Below are positions 35,908-48,986 of a DNA stretch of 64,000 nucleotides, piece after piece. The stretch's first letter is position 1, and each line of letters begins with the position of its first letter. The stretch comes from Podaxis mareebaensis (Eukaryota; Basidiomycota; Agaricomycetes; Agaricales; Agaricaceae): NCBI GenBank assembly GCA_018524725.1, contig JAEUWP010000302.1, forward strand, positions 1 through 64,000, in the 5' to 3' direction. A program made the position numbers and the translations under genes. The notes below the pieces were generated by a model that was not told where the DNA came from, made no database searches, and worked only from the letters and a program-made list of their open reading frames with translations.

Positions 35908-36776
35908 CTATGTTCGTACAATTACACGCTTGGTATGTTTCCCAGCTCGTCTCCGTTCCGCATAAGGCATTGGTCTTCGCCAGCTCTCATCGTCATATTC
36001 CTCATGCTGATACTCCGGCTTTGGAGGAGAAGGACCTGATTGAGTGGGATCTTGAGGAGGTGTACGTAAACCAGGACTGGGTTGATGTAGCATTGGTGGA
36101 TGGAGATTGGGCGGATGCTGTGGAGGTGGTGGCGGATGAGAGGTTATCGGGAAGAGCGGTGTGACAGGTACGGCACCCCTCGGTGGGGGCCTTGAACCTG
36201 AATGAGGAAACAACTGAGGGGGTGCGGCATTCGAGGATAATGGTGATTGATGGGGGCCGGGCTGTCCAGGAATTTGAGTCCAAGAGCGGGACGACGAGCC
36301 CGCCTTGGCCTTGGGTTCGGCGTCAACGGCACCGGAGGGTATATCAACTTCGACGCGAACTCGGATAATTTCCTTTCCGGCTTGGGCAAAGAATGCGCGT
36401 TCTTGTCTTTGGAAAAAGCCAGATGTCGGGCCACCGCGTGCTTCAGGCCCACATTCCGGGGCCGGGGCGGGGAAGAGGGCCATGAGTTCGTGGCCGGTGG
36501 GTGGAGCTGGGAAACGGGAACGTGACTGCACGTCAGATGACTGTGTCAGGTCAACATCTGGGGTGAGGGTTAGCACATGAAAAAACAGGTTGAACAAATG
36601 TACAGACCTCGGATAGAAGATGGAGACAACGGCCGCCTTGAGCGGCTATTAGTAGGAGAAGAAGTGGGATGAAGGGAAGACCTGTAGCGGGGGCTGTGAT
36701 CGCCGGGTGGAGTAGCGGAGGATGTGGGGGAAGGGGAGGGGTCGCTGTCCACGGGACGGAGGTGAAAGGTGGCCAT
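35908..36776 (-). CDS. proline-rich low-complexity protein, unknown function
   Basis: Two exons join in phase over an intron close to 36600-36550, giving about 270 residues from ATG at 36776 to the stop at 35908. The N-terminus is Ser/Pro-rich (DPSPSPTSSATPPGD). The middle has a more ordered block (GHELMALFPAPAPECG, then GFFQRQERAFFAQAGKEIIRVRVEVD) that may be a short conserved motif. The rest is a long Pro/His-rich run (HPPPPPQHPPNLHPP) and a basic tail (AERRRAGKHTKRVIVRT). No signal peptide or membrane span. I do not recognise a family. A TATA-like run sits just upstream. Proline-rich frames can arise by chance in GC-rich DNA, but splice sites and start context support a gene. Confidence 0.6.
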
Positions 36777-36810
36777 GGGGAGGCAGGTGAGGAAAAGACG
36801 AGTCGTTGAA

Positions 36811-36826
36811 TTATATATATATAAAT
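36811..36826 (-). promoter_or_regulatory. TATA-like element
   Basis: An alternating TA run (TATATATATATAAA on either strand) lies about 35 to 50 bases upstream of the ATG at 36776, a plausible core promoter position for the proline-rich gene. Confidence 0.45.
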
Positions 36827-39800
36827 GGAATATTGAGATCAAGATTGCTATCTCCGTACATCTGCCGTACTCAGGCTCTCAGACTGCCTTACGTGCTTCA
36901 CTACGGCAACTGATCATGTCTGCCCCGTCAGGGTTCTATTTCAGCCCACCGCGCCTCATGCCTCCGAGATCTTGACAGAACCGCTCAGATGGGAAGCTTA
37001 CATGCCTCTATTCCCATCACCCCTCTTTCGCAGCCTGCCCTGTCCACCCCACTCGATCAGATCTGCCCATACTCCCTCAACTTTCTCACTCCCCCGATAT
37101 GGTCCACTTTCTCCTCCCTTTTATCAATCTCGTTGTTCCGACAGCCTTCTCATCCTGTCACCCGTCCTCCTCAAAATCTACTGCGCATGACATATCATGG
37201 CCTCCAACCGACTGTCATTAATGTCATCAAGTCAAGCCACTATTATTTTCACATTGGCGCTCGCCACTTCCTCATCCATGTCGTCTTCATCATATTAGCC
37301 TTGTCAAATGCTACATAGGTGAAATTTCATCAATAATGTCATCGAGTTGCCCGTCGCTAAGCGCCGTCGGCATCGCCGATATGATATCTTAGCGAAGTCA
37401 TCGTAGACATAGCGATTGCGCAGCACAGCGTTCACGATATACATCCAGCAGCTTCTTGAAGTCTGATCACGGTCATGTTCATATTATGTGCGGAGCGCAT
37501 CATTACCGCTCTCACAACCCCACGTCGTAGCAACCTGATGCTCCCTGGACCATTCAGTCCGGTGTGTATATTCTTGTTGCTTCTCATTTGTATACATCTT
37601 CGGCTGGGTCCAGGCTAGTATCGCCGTTGCCTGTCCTTGTGATGTTACGCGGGGTGATCTGTGCCTGCATATTGAAAACTTCGAGACACCTGACTAAGTC
37701 ATAAGTTTGCCTTCTCTTCCAGATGAAAGAAGCCTAGGAGAGAAGCACCAAACATCGGTGGTGGAAATAATCAATAGCCGGAAGACTATGTGTCAATTCA
37801 TAACGCCAGCAAGTGACCCATAACATGTATAACAGATACTATCTTTAACTTCGACTTAACCGAGAACCGAGGGAACCGTCTCATTCCGCGCCAAGATGCT
37901 GCTTTTCTTACATCATCATTTCAATTCGGTGTCGACATTGTTTGCGTCTTGACATTGGCACCTGTTGGCACCAGACCCGCACAACACCACAAATTTACCA
38001 TTCTTCCTCGAACCGATCATGTTGCATTCTTCTGTGGCTAACTATGAGACTTGGCGGATGATGGTGGCCGGTGCTAGCTGTAACAAGGTCAATTTGCAAT
38101 TACAAACGAACTCAAATTACTCGCCTGAATATTTCACACCCGCCACCTACTGTTGGCACCTCTCTGCATGATATGTGATGTACACAATACCCTATTTTTA
38201 TCTCTGATGTGATGGATCCAGGACATTACAAAGTGTTACTATAGTATGCGGGCTTCCGTCTCCCAAGGCAGTCCACAGCCCCCATCCATCGCTCGGTAAC
38301 CGGCGTCTATCAAAATTGATAGTCGGACCTCGAAAGTACAACGAAACACGTCAGACCCTTCATCTACTTCATCGATCAATATGACTTATGTATGCTCATT
38401 CGACCGACTGAGAAATCACTCGCCTATAAGTATTTGAAAGCCGTCAAGTGCGGGTTACAAGTATGATCAAACAGGGCTATTTTCCATCAGACACTCGGCG
38501 TTCAGACCCCCCGCATCATACGATCCTTCCCTTCTGATCCCAGACACCGGGATTGTGGCGATTGAAGTGGTTAGGATCGAGAGCAGCCTGGGACACAAAC
38601 AACTAAGTGACTGCATCCGACACCGGTCATCACTCGGCCAACAGCGTTTCCAGCAGTAATAACGCAGGCTGTGAAGGATATAATAGCCATAGAATAGAAC
38701 AGTGCTTTGAAATATTCCCATGACTCCCATGACCATTATTTCTCTTATATATTCCCCCAAAATCACCAGTCTAGGCCCAGGGTCGAAACCGGACCCATTT
38801 CATTTCGAACGAGGTACAACGAATCAGCAGCTCTCCCTGCTCACCGTTCTATACATAGCATGACGCAAACATCAACCGAGGTATCTCACCCCATCCTGTT
38901 CATGACATGAAGTTCTTCATGGGGATGTCATCTTTTTGTTCTCCGGGAGCTTTAGTCGCAGCACGTTCATCTCCTTCGAGTCTTCTCCAAGTAATCTCCA
39001 AGGGACGCGCTAACCATTTACATGAATAGTACGTGATCCCGTTGGATCATGGGTCTCGGGATCGGAGAGGGCCTTCGTTGACTTTTTAATGCTCCGGCAC
39101 CGGGCGAAGGTCGTCAGAACTGCTTCTGGTTGTACATGCGCTACGCTCATTTTTGGATGGAATGGCGGAGGGAAATTTTTCATAGAATGTAATTTCCCTA
39201 AGATGAGGTACGTACATACACAGTATACTTGGGCTTATGAGCCATCGAGCGCCGTCCATATTTTGTTGTACCTTTCATGCTTATCACTGCGAGCGATCAA
39301 TGTCCGATCATTGTCCGATATTTGTTCAATGGGTCCAACGATCAATTCAGTGAACTCGGCCGCGTGTGCGCTGCGGGCTCTTGATCGATCAAATACCTAT
39401 TAAAACAGTCAATTCTACTTAATACCGCCACTGCTCGCTTTAAGCCACGGTTAGATATGATTTCTGACATAATCCATAATACTCTAGAGGTGCTGTACCT
39501 CACGCTATTAAATGGTTAAATTCTTTTCGAGTTGATTTTCATTACATATATGGCTAAGCCCTTGACCGCGATAGGAGTCAGATATCCAAAACGGGAAGTG
39601 AACGGCGTCTGCGGAGGGCGCTATACACACGATGTACGGATAGAGGAATGAACATCTTTTCAGTTTGTTCGAAGCTCGGGCTTCAGCGCAGGGTAATATT
39701 TGCGCAATGGAGCGTTCATTCAAACTCGGAGATGATGAGCGGTTTCCGGTAGTGAATTCTATTGGATGGAATACACTTTTTACTACTGGCGACTTCTGAG

Positions 39801-42800
39801 TTCGTTGCGCTCACTAAAAGTAGTTACCAAGCTTGTGACGGAGCCGCCACGGCTCTTCTCACTGGATCCGGTGGGCTTCTGCTTGATACGAATACTTAGG
39901 CGTTTTTGAGGGCGCCTTCTCACGTCTTTTCTACGCCTTCCATGCATAAGTATTGCGTCAGCGGCAGTAATCTGCAAGACTAGCCCAAACCCAGTGTTGT
40001 AGTGGAAATGGATGGAAGGCTTGACAACAAGAAGTAGGCAGACTGGGATTCATCTCCTACGAAAAGTTGGTCTTAAAGACAAAACACTGAAATAAAATTC
40101 TCTCTTGGAGGCAAGAGCTGGGTTCCTCGTGCAACGGTGTGGGAGAAAGTGTAGCCTATGTAAAACCATTGCGGAGGATTGCGTTGACAGGAAAGTGGAG
40201 TGAGTACTCACGAAGAGGACGCTAACGCTCTGGAAGCGTCCTTTTGCCAAGACTTTCGCAACCATTGGCAATTTGGGGAAGAACTGATAAAAATCTCCTC
40301 ATGATTCTCCTCAGCGAAGATGTGATTGTGACTTCTTTCTTTCACGAATGCAGGGTCGACCGTGGTACATAACTCCAGGTAGACAGTCGGAGGGTTCAAA
40401 GTTACCGCAAGCGCAACGTAGGGCGCCGAGGGGAAGCTGTATTGAACTGCGAATGATAACCGTTCACTCCCATCGGATCTTTGAGGCCCCCAATGAATCC
40501 CTGGCATGTGCCTTCGCGGGAAAGTTTCTGACAATGATTACGGGTCCGGTATAGCGACCCAATGGAGTTGAGGGCTTCATAGGGTGGCGTTGGGTATTAT
40601 CTGGTATTACTTGCCGAATATACCGAGTCTTCTGTGGCAATCCTAGATAACCAGGAAGCTAATGATTCGATGACGTGACCAACCTGCGAAGTCCTGACGC
40701 GTCGAGCACGTCGCTACTTCCCTCCCTAAATTAGGACTATTCTCACCGCCAGATGCCGCAAAGAAGTTTCCGGCCTTATCAGAAGAAAAACCAATTCACA
40801 TCGTGTGCAATAGCTTCGTGTCCCTTTCTGGATGACCGGGGCTTGGATTTGACCTTGCGAACGTTACTACGGTTAAAACGACCCCAATATACAGAAACTT
40901 TAGCCACTGGAATCGGAATTGTCCGATTGAGGCTTGAGTGAATGGGTTGCCGTTGCGCTCCAACATTCTGAAGGTCTCTTCATGTTTCAGATGGGAAGAA
41001 CCTCTGGGGATTCAAGGAGTCTGGCCAATGGCTGTTTGTAAGGCGTCGTGATACTATGACTGCTTAGTCGTCACTGATTCACTGGTGCACCACAGTGGCA
41101 ACTGAAGAGAATTCATACTCCAGTAAACGTTCAACATGCTTAGGGAATCTGCTTGATTTCGGGCTCGTATCAGGGCCTTCTAGAAGGAGTTACAAGCCGG
41201 GGCGATGATCTGTTAAAGGCCGTTTGGATCCATGGTTTCGAGCTCAAGGAATCAAGGGGACTGCTCACTGCTTCTGTGATAGTCTCACGGCACCACGTCG
41301 ATTGCAGACTCAGCGAATCCGATTTGTCTATCACCTCATCCTCTTTAATACTACGCAGTAAGCCGCTATTTTTCCACCTCCGTGTCCTTCGAGGACATGC
41401 CTAACCAGCTGACACCCGCCATGATTACGACTAAAGCTCTGCTCGCCTCATGGAGTGGCAAAAAGAGAGCCTTCCCATCAACAACGCAAGCACATGGACC
41501 AGAGAATTTGGATGAAGAATTTAAAACCTCCGTAGTTAACGCCGAGCTTCCAATTGTGTCACAGATGACCATACTACTCACTTCTCATGCAAGGGAATTT
41601 CATACAATCCCGAGAGAAACCCATAGTCACCTTACCTCGACAATACAGTCTACTCACTCACGCCGGGAATCCAAACAGAAACGGAAGACCATGCTTTCTC
41701 CGAGAGCACTCGCTACTGAATAGCTGGGATCATTGCGCGGAGCTTCTGTTAACTAAACATCTTCCAGGGCTTGACTTACCACGATCAGGATCGAGCCGCA
41801 ATACACCACCCAAGTCGTACCAATTTAGCAACGAAACCCACTCAGTCGGCCAGAAGCCAGGACTAGCAGTCACTGCTCGTCAGAAGCATGGAATAGAATA
41901 CGAAGTTGATGCCTGAGGCGATGCCCCCCGTGCGTCGCGGCGATCGTTTCTTCCCTTTCAGCTTCACCCGTGCGGACCCGTATTCGGCAAAATGTTCTCA
42001 GACGGCCCCCTTTTCCGGGGGGTTCTTTAGTTGATGTCAACCCCGATTAAGACAGTAATATAACATGAGGTGTGGAGGGGCTCGGCCTTGATGTGTCCTT
42101 ATGACCGTCACCGCTTTGGTCTGCAGACCTGCCGCGAGCCCGTCTCCAAGTGATTCCTAGTACGCCACTGTGCTGCTAACTAGTCTGGGTCCCCTGGCGC
42201 CGCATTCGGAAGCATGTTATCCAGATCGCAGTACTAATGGAGTGGTCAATGTCGCGTATCACCAATGTTCACTGTAGTGGCCTTTATGTCCTTGGACTTT
42301 GTCTCGGTAAATTGATTTACCCAATGTACCTGCTGACCCTGTTCGACTCTAGTGAGATTTCCCCGTTGGAAACTGATCGGTTGTAGGTCCGTATATATAT
42401 CGATCACATATTGCGACACCCATTCAAACCGCTACTTCGGTGATCTTAATGACATCGCCAAGAACAATTATGGGCTACCGTGATTGGCAAGTAACTCGCA
42501 AAACTCCCGAGTCGAGACAGCCTTCGAGCTTTACCTGACGGGCTCATGTTTGTGCAGGATTTGTCAACTATCTCCGATAGAACTACTGCATGCCCCGTGC
42601 ACGGCACATCTCCGCGACACGTCAGGACATATGAAGGGAATATTGCGGGGAAGGTCTTAATTACGACTACGCTTTGCTCGGGGTTCCGAGGAGTCATCCC
42701 TGATCTGTCTTATTCGGACAAGACACTGAGCGGACCACAAGGAGTTAGAGAAAAATAGAACAAGGCGCCGACGAAACATTCGGGAATCAGACATCTTCAG

Positions 42801-43039
42801 CCAGCCACAAGAATGGGCTGAAGTGATGCTACAACAGGTATTCGGCAGGTTGTTCCAAATAAAAGGGAAAAAACAGTCATTTTTATTGCTTCTTCGTAAA
42901 TTTCCATCACTATTCCACCTAGATCCCGAAAACCGTTACAAATAAAAAAAGGAAATAAACAAGAAGATCGAAAGGGGTAAATGAGCCAATGAGACTAAGG
43001 ATTGGGTATAAAAACGAATGAAGTCCCTAGGGAATGAGA
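36827..43039. other. 6.2-kb gene-poor stretch
   Basis: No gene, RNA or transposon is supported. Open frames are short and scattered on both strands. A minus-strand pair of frames at 40534-40050 and a plus-strand pair at 41382-41916 look slightly coding-like but match nothing I recognise and do not join. Confidence 0.5.
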
Positions 43040-44990
43040 TCATGAATCTGGTATCTGTGCGCTTTCTCCCATAGATGAAGGAACGCTAGAAACACTCCCA
43101 ATAGTTGCCGTGTAATAGGTCGTGGGAACGGTGCTGGCACGGGATGAATGACTTCCCAGTGTTTCGTTAGGTTGAGGCGTGGGTAGATGGAAAATCTGAG
43201 CCAATGGACTAGGCGATGGAGGGCTGTTTCGTTTCTCGCCTACCCTAACAAGTTCCCCAACCTCATTAGTGGCTCCCGCTCCATTAATAGCATTGCCTGT
43301 CCCGTTTAGACTTCCAATCATATCAGAAGCACGCTTGGATAAACTGTTCGCCCGACTTGGTGCTTCACTGCCTGGCGGGGAAAAGGAAATCCGCGTCGGA
43401 GGCCGACTATTTCCTGTTCCCGCGAAACGGTCTATGACGCTCCCACTATACACGCTTGAGCCTCGATTCGTGCTAGAAACTTCTCGAGAGCCCATACTCT
43501 CGATTGTTGGCATGCGGCGAATGAATCCGTTGAGAATTGGGACGGACTCTTCTGGGGGGTATGGCTGACCGAATTCATTATAGCCGATGCTTGGTGGAAT
43601 AGGTGGTGGGTAAAAATCGTACGGCTGCTCGTTTGAAGATGGCTGAGAGCTTGAAGAAGAATCGGATGAGTTGTCCGAGCGCGCGAATGCTACAGCTTGA
43701 TCAGTTTCGCGGGTGATTTGGGAAACCACCGAGCGGAAGCGATCGACAATTCCGGTTGGCTCGCGGTCAGTGTCGGAACCAAGATCGATGGAGGGTGGAA
43801 GGGGCATATTAGAGTCGGACGAAGCATTAGTAGAGGCACCGGAACGCGAAAGATGCAAGGTAGATTTTTTAGATGGAGAGTGGGAAACTATGGTCGATCG
43901 GGAGGTTTGTTGATGCAAGGTAGCAGCTAGAGAGTGGGAAGAAACTTGGGCGATTTGCGGGGGTATCGTTGTTTGAACAGATTCAGAACGTCTATGCCGG
44001 TTTAGACGTTTCGGGTTAACCCATTTTGCTGGTCTACGTGTCCGTTCATAAGCAATGAGGAAGGCGTAGTAGAGGGCCTATGAAAATGTGAGCACCCGCA
44101 ATCAAATGAAGATTCTCGAGAGCCTCACAATTAGGACGGCTGTAATTCCTAGTCGAGCGGCGGACAGTGCCACCCAGGCGCCCCATCCATAAGGCTTGGA
44201 ACAGGGTTGCTTCGAAGCGGACCAGACAACGTCAACGTCGATGTGGCAGCGTTTCTCTGCCGAGAGCTCCTGATCAGAACGACTACGCCAAAGGAAGAGC
44301 ATGACCATATTGACAATGGCAGGCGCTATAAGCGTCAAAGAAGAAAGACATAATGAGGAGATGGTTGTGAAGGTAAGAAGCCGAAGGGGAACTGAGTACA
44401 TGAGCAGATGTAGCTTGAAGAAGTTGAATATCGCGGCTGTCGCCAGGAAAGCGAATGAAATCCCGGCGCATGTCCCAAGCGCCAATGATACGAACTGTCC
44501 TTCTAACGAGTTATATGTTGTGAATGCTATGAAATATCGCGCAGCATTGTAAACGGCCCAGCCCCCTTTTCGGCCATAAGCGGAAATGAATTGAACGGGA
44601 TTCAATAGGATACGTACCAAATATCAGTTCCAAAACCCGCATGAGAAGTCGTAAACGCCTAAGCCGTTTTCTGAGCGTCCTTTCCCAGAAATTCTTCTTC
44701 TCCCGCAGCGTAGGCGGATCCCCAAGTAGCGTCGGGTTTGGGCCCCATTCTAATGGGCCGGGTTCATCGACTAAGGTGGGTTGTCTCGAGAAGAGATCAA
44801 TGTATGCGAGAGAGTCTGGTGTTGTCGGATGTAGAAGGGGTTCAGTTGGGTGTGAACATTCAGAAGGGCTGGCATGCAGCGTTGTCCCAGAGACGGTAGA
44901 TAGATTTCTTGAATGAGGAAATGGTGACGACCTAGAATTTTCCGAAGGTTCAGGTGTAAAGACTACATTGTGGAGGTAAAGTGCGGCCAT
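43040..44990 (-). CDS. membrane protein with about four spans, unknown function
   Basis: Three exons join in phase, with introns about 44608-44519 and 44125-44079, giving about 600 residues from ATG at 44990. The N-terminal 120 residues are polar and end in a basic helix (RTLRKRLRRLRLLMR). Four hydrophobic spans follow: around LALGTCAGISFAFLATAAIF, LLTFTTISSLCLSSLTLI, APAIVNMVMLFLW and WGAWVALSAARLGITAVLIALYYAFLI. The last 330 residues are Ser/Pro/Asn-rich and probably disordered, with phosphosite-like RSxS runs. I do not recognise a family. The plan (short spans, long cytosolic tail) would suit a fungal-specific membrane protein. The last spans are confirmed by splicing, since the intron between them otherwise introduces a stop. 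Confidence 0.75.
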
Positions 44991-47702
44991 CTGATACTGT
45001 GCCCCAGAGCACAGTTATAGTTCGTGAAAGGGGACTTCGTAGCTTCCGTTGAGGGTTCGTGATGGAGCGTGAGGGAATCGTTGGGAGGCTTGGGAAGGGT
45101 AATACTCCAGTTTACAGGGAGTATGACGCTGCGAGGTGTGTTGTGGTGGAGAGCAGCAGCAGCAGCGGGACCGAGCCTTCCTGGTCGTGAAGTCGTCAAA
45201 CGTCAATCAGTCGATGCCACAAGCAAGTTGAACATTCGACTTGGCATTTGGCGCAACCGCCTTTCTTGATATTTGCTTTTGTTGTTCAATCACCTTGAAC
45301 CTCCCTGAGCCTCTTCCTTATTTCCTTCTTTCTCCAGCTCCCAACCATGTTATGTCCCCTGGTCCACAAAACCAAGCTCTCCTTGCTGCAGCACTGCATA
45401 TAAGTATACTAGTGAGCCGACGCTCCCGGAATAGCTTTGCGTACCTGAATTGTGAAGTCTCGCTCGGAGCTTGACTGATTGATCGGCTCTTGACTTGTCT
45501 CCGCGATTGACCTATATACTCATCTCTCAAGCAAAGTAGACTTGTCAGATTATTGTGTGTGCGACAGTCGGAGATTTTCAGGAACATAGGTTCAGTCTTC
45601 GTGCTCTCTCGGAGACAGAGGGACTTACTTTGCCCCAAGCTACCTCCGGAGAACTCTCCATCCCTTCATGCCAGCATCTTCCCAAAGTACAGTTTCTTAT
45701 GACCGCCGGTGGAATGGATGCACACCAAAGCAGGCTTAATACCCGCCCATATATATATGGGTCTTCTTTTTTGATGTTTAGATCAAACCCAGGTTCAGCG
45801 CAGGTTCTAACGAGCTGTTTTCTTTTCATGTCCTCTCGCCTCCCCTTGTACCAACTTCTCGCCAAGCTAGGATGTCACCCGTTATCGGAGCACTCGGCGA
45901 CCACTGGCGGCGATTATGCGACTGAGGTCCAAGGGTCGAAAGTGAATTTAAAGTACGCGCCTGCATTGGGATCGAAGACATGTTCACTCGATGCCCAGAG
46001 CACTCGCTCTCTGCAGCAGCGACAATCGCACGAGTGGTCATAATATCTTCTTGTCATCGAATACCAACACTTCTCGGCCCCATGTTTTCGTAATTAGAGG
46101 GTCTAGAAAACCGGCCCTTCAGAGGTTGGCCGAAACAACAAGATCCAACGGCATAGGGAGATCACTTCAACCCTCTCAGCAGAGAACGGCGGTTCGCGTT
46201 CGGGAAACACCCGTGGCAATTTGAGTCTTACAGGGTCCGTCGGCCCCTTTATACCTCTTTATGGCATCGGCTTGTGCGTCGCCAATGATCATGCTGCGTG
46301 ATGTACGCGAGATCGTGAGACCCCGAGCGTCATTCGAGAACTTCCTTCTGCGATGATCGTCTAAAAGTGCATCACTTGTCGCTTTCTGGATACTTATCTA
46401 GGACAGGGATACTCCCGTAACCTGTATGCCTTCAGGTTCAAAGGTTTCATTCCCCCTCGGGAGAACCCACTCGGGAGAAAACAGGGCTGGGTCGGTTATG
46501 GCCCCTATCAGGGATTTCAAGATTCAACCTAGATTCGACGATCATTCCGCGTTTCTTCATGATGTGCCCCGGAACAGGAAACTGTCTGGATGAGGATGAC
46601 GTCGTTCATACTTGCAGTTCAAAGTCGTCATAGGTGTACCTCCGAAGCACACGATCCTTGTCAAGCTTCCTTCATGCGGGATGACCGCATACATTGTCTT
46701 ATGACAGTATGTGACAGCACTTACAATCTTCTTTTCCTTCTCACATCCCAGGAATCTCTGCCCTACTTTCTGATAAGGGGGAGGAGGGGACGGGAGTTTA
46801 TGGAACAATCCGGGTGTCCGTGTTCATTGGAGGATCCATGTTCAGTCGTAGCGGTTTTTATGAGTATGCTGGGAATAAGACGGTAATGGCACACAAATGG
46901 AGAGCTTCCAACCAGGCAGTGCCAACTAGCTACTGATTGATCAATGATTCACGGGAGCCTTGACAATAACGAAACGCCGTTGATATCGAACATCAAGGTC
47001 CGAGATAACTAGAACAAGCGTCTGGCGGGGAGTTCCAGCAAGATAAAGTGCTTCCGAGCAGATATGCTTTCTTTCGAATTCGCAAAACGTCAGGTGCCGG
47101 TGACAAACTCAGAAGCCAGCTCTGGTTGGGCAGTGGTTGCGTGAGAGGATATCCGTTGATAACGCTGCGGCCAATTAGGTGGACAAGTGACGACATTGTT
47201 GGTCATTACCAAGTTATGCAGAGCACAGAAGCCCAACGATCGCGGAGGACTTCGGGTCGATCAGTTCACATAGGAAGAAAGACCATTCATTGTGCCATTC
47301 CGGTACTTTTATGACTATGACGTCTGTACGATCGCTGTTCAACGCATCTGTGGATCGTCGTGATGCGGAAATGGAAAGAACTCGTTTTGCAGCGGTGGAC
47401 CGTGAGACCGGAAGAAGGCGAATACCGAAGACGAATGAGAGTAGTTGCGAGTTGGGAGGTAGCGTATGGGTCCGATGGTTCATACGAAGGACGGCCTTCC
47501 ACATTACAACGGGGAAGTCATAGGCAGAATGATCTAAGTCCCACGTTGCCTCATCGCCCGACCACGGAACGTGGGTCCGGCTGAGCAAGTCATGGGACAG
47601 AACCGGATGAACATGCAGAAAGCAAAAGTTTTTGGTAATGGGCCTGCTTTGCATAACTAAGTGGATTGGCGGATGAGAGGAAGGGCAACAGTCTCACCTG
47701 CA
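44991..47702. other. 2.7-kb intergenic stretch, no gene supported
   Basis: Two longer frames occur (45555-46043, + and 47654-47214, -), but neither has a motif, splice partners or a protein-like composition that I trust. I see no repeats or RNA genes. Confidence 0.5.
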
Positions 47703-48805
47703 TTACTGCGATCCTGTCAAACCCTTACTCAACATAGATCGTTTTTTCTTGCTCTTTTTCTTGCCGTCGTCGCCCGGGTCACTCGAGTCCCGTAGCCTCT
47801 TTTTCCTTGCACCATCGATGATATCATGCGACACAGTTTTGGTAGAGTTTCCTCCGGGCCCAGAGTCAGGCCTGGCCTTCCGTGAAGCAGGCTCATCGAC
47901 GCCCGCAGGTTTGAGGAAGCCTGTTGAAGCCACATTCCCCTGTTGTTGTTGTTTCTCCTTTTGTTTCTGTTTCCGCTTCTGTTTTGACTGCTCTTCGGCC
48001 GCCGCGTCGTCGATTTCGTTTCCTCCTCTATCTCCCACTGCATCCCCCGCAGACCGTAGATCAGTGCCCACACCGTTTAAAGAATCAAATATAGCTTCTC
48101 TCGCGCTCTTCCGTTTAGCTCCTGTAATCGATCTTTGCCCATCCTTAGTTGATCGATCAAACGTGTCAAAGCCCTTGAGATTACTGCCAAAAGCCGACGA
48201 TATAGCCCTTGGTTTCGCATGGACCTTGAACTTGCGTCCTCTGGTCAGTGGTTCGTCTTGCTTGGGCATTTGGGTGGAAGGTGTCGCATAGCCATTAGCA
48301 CCAGTATCAAGTCCCTCGTTGTCAACGAGTTCGTCATCATCATTATCATTCGCCTGAAGCCACACGAAAACACAACTAAGTTAGCTGAGACCTGCGTGGA
48401 AGAAGTTGGGAAAAATGACTTGTTGTTTTGGCAGTTGCGACTGGGGATGGGAAACATCCTGGCCCTTTTTATCGAACATGCGCCGTCCGAGAGGTTTTGC
48501 TACACGGCTCGTTGTATCCTCGCGCTCGGACGAGAAAAGGAACGGCAGGTATGAAGACTCGTACACTACAGAGTCGCTGGGCGACGCTCAGAATGTAAAC
48601 ACAATCAGGTATGGGTGGCTACGTACTCCTGTAGTGTTCCTGGTCCAATTCCCCATGCTTCCTTGACATCTTGTCCCACCTCCCACTTGCCTTCGTCCTT
48701 GACCTCCGCGCGCTCGAGTTCTACTTCTTGCAGCTGCTGCCGGCGTAATGCATTTTGCATAAAACGGAGACTCAGCGTTCCAGTGCTCAGAGTTTTGTTC
48801 GACAT
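47703..48805 (-). CDS. M-phase phosphoprotein 6 (MPP6) homologue, exosome cofactor
   Basis: Mpp6 binds the nuclear RNA exosome and helps Mtr4 and Rrp6 process rRNA and other nuclear RNA. The start at 48805 gives MSNKTLSTGTLSLRFMQNA, matching the family's N-terminal motif (LS...L.MKFMQ), then RRQQLQEVELERAEVKDEGKW. A central PLGRRMFDKKG-type block follows. The C-terminal half is charged: DNDDDELVDNEG, RGRKFKVHAKPRAISSAFGSNLKGF, KAKRKSAREAIF-like and KKRLRDSSDPGDDGKKKSKKKRSM, ending KGLTGSQ. Such basic runs suit a nuclear RNA-binding protein. Two introns (about 48614-48565 and 48411-48360) are needed; the first join is frame-correct only with the acceptor that adds DDSVVYESSYLP. Length is about 290 residues. 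Confidence 0.78.
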
Positions 48806-48890
48806 GATATGAGTTTCAGAAAAAAATAGGAAGTGAGGTGGGAATGTAGGCTTGGATAATTGATGGAGATCTTGTCATCAGAAGTAAAAG

Positions 48891-48986
48891 AACCACTGAC
48901 GGGGATCGAACCCGCAACCTTTGCCTTACGTAACTGATTACTCAGTTCCATAGGAAAGCAACGCACTACCATTGTGCTACAGTGGC
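48891..48986 (-). tRNA. tRNA-Arg (anticodon CCU) with 24-nt intron
   Basis: Read on the minus strand, the 7-bp acceptor stem pairs GCCACTG with CAGTGGT (first pair G-U). The D stem is GCAC/GTGC, the T stem closes TTCGATC, and the anticodon stem is TTGCT/GGCAA. The loop reads TTCCTA-A once a 24-nt intron (48927-48950) is removed, placing CCT as the anticodon, with T at position 33 and A at 37. The intron lies one base after the anticodon, the usual position. The A and B boxes fit GTAGCACAATGG-like and GGTTCGATCC. 3' CCA is not encoded, as expected in nuclear genes. A T-rich stretch follows. Confidence 0.88.

Noticed and set aside
45555..46043. 162-codon plus-strand frame
   Set aside because: No motif, no splice partner and no signal; composition resembles chance frames in GC-balanced DNA.
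47214..47654. 146-codon minus-strand frame upstream of the MPP6 3' end
   Set aside because: No recognised domain and no exon partners. It may still be a gene, but I cannot support it.
47749..48291. 180-codon plus-strand frame with Cys/Phe-rich runs
   Set aside because: Antisense of the Lys/Gln-rich C-terminus of MPP6; the Phe/Cys runs mirror AAG and CAG repeats.
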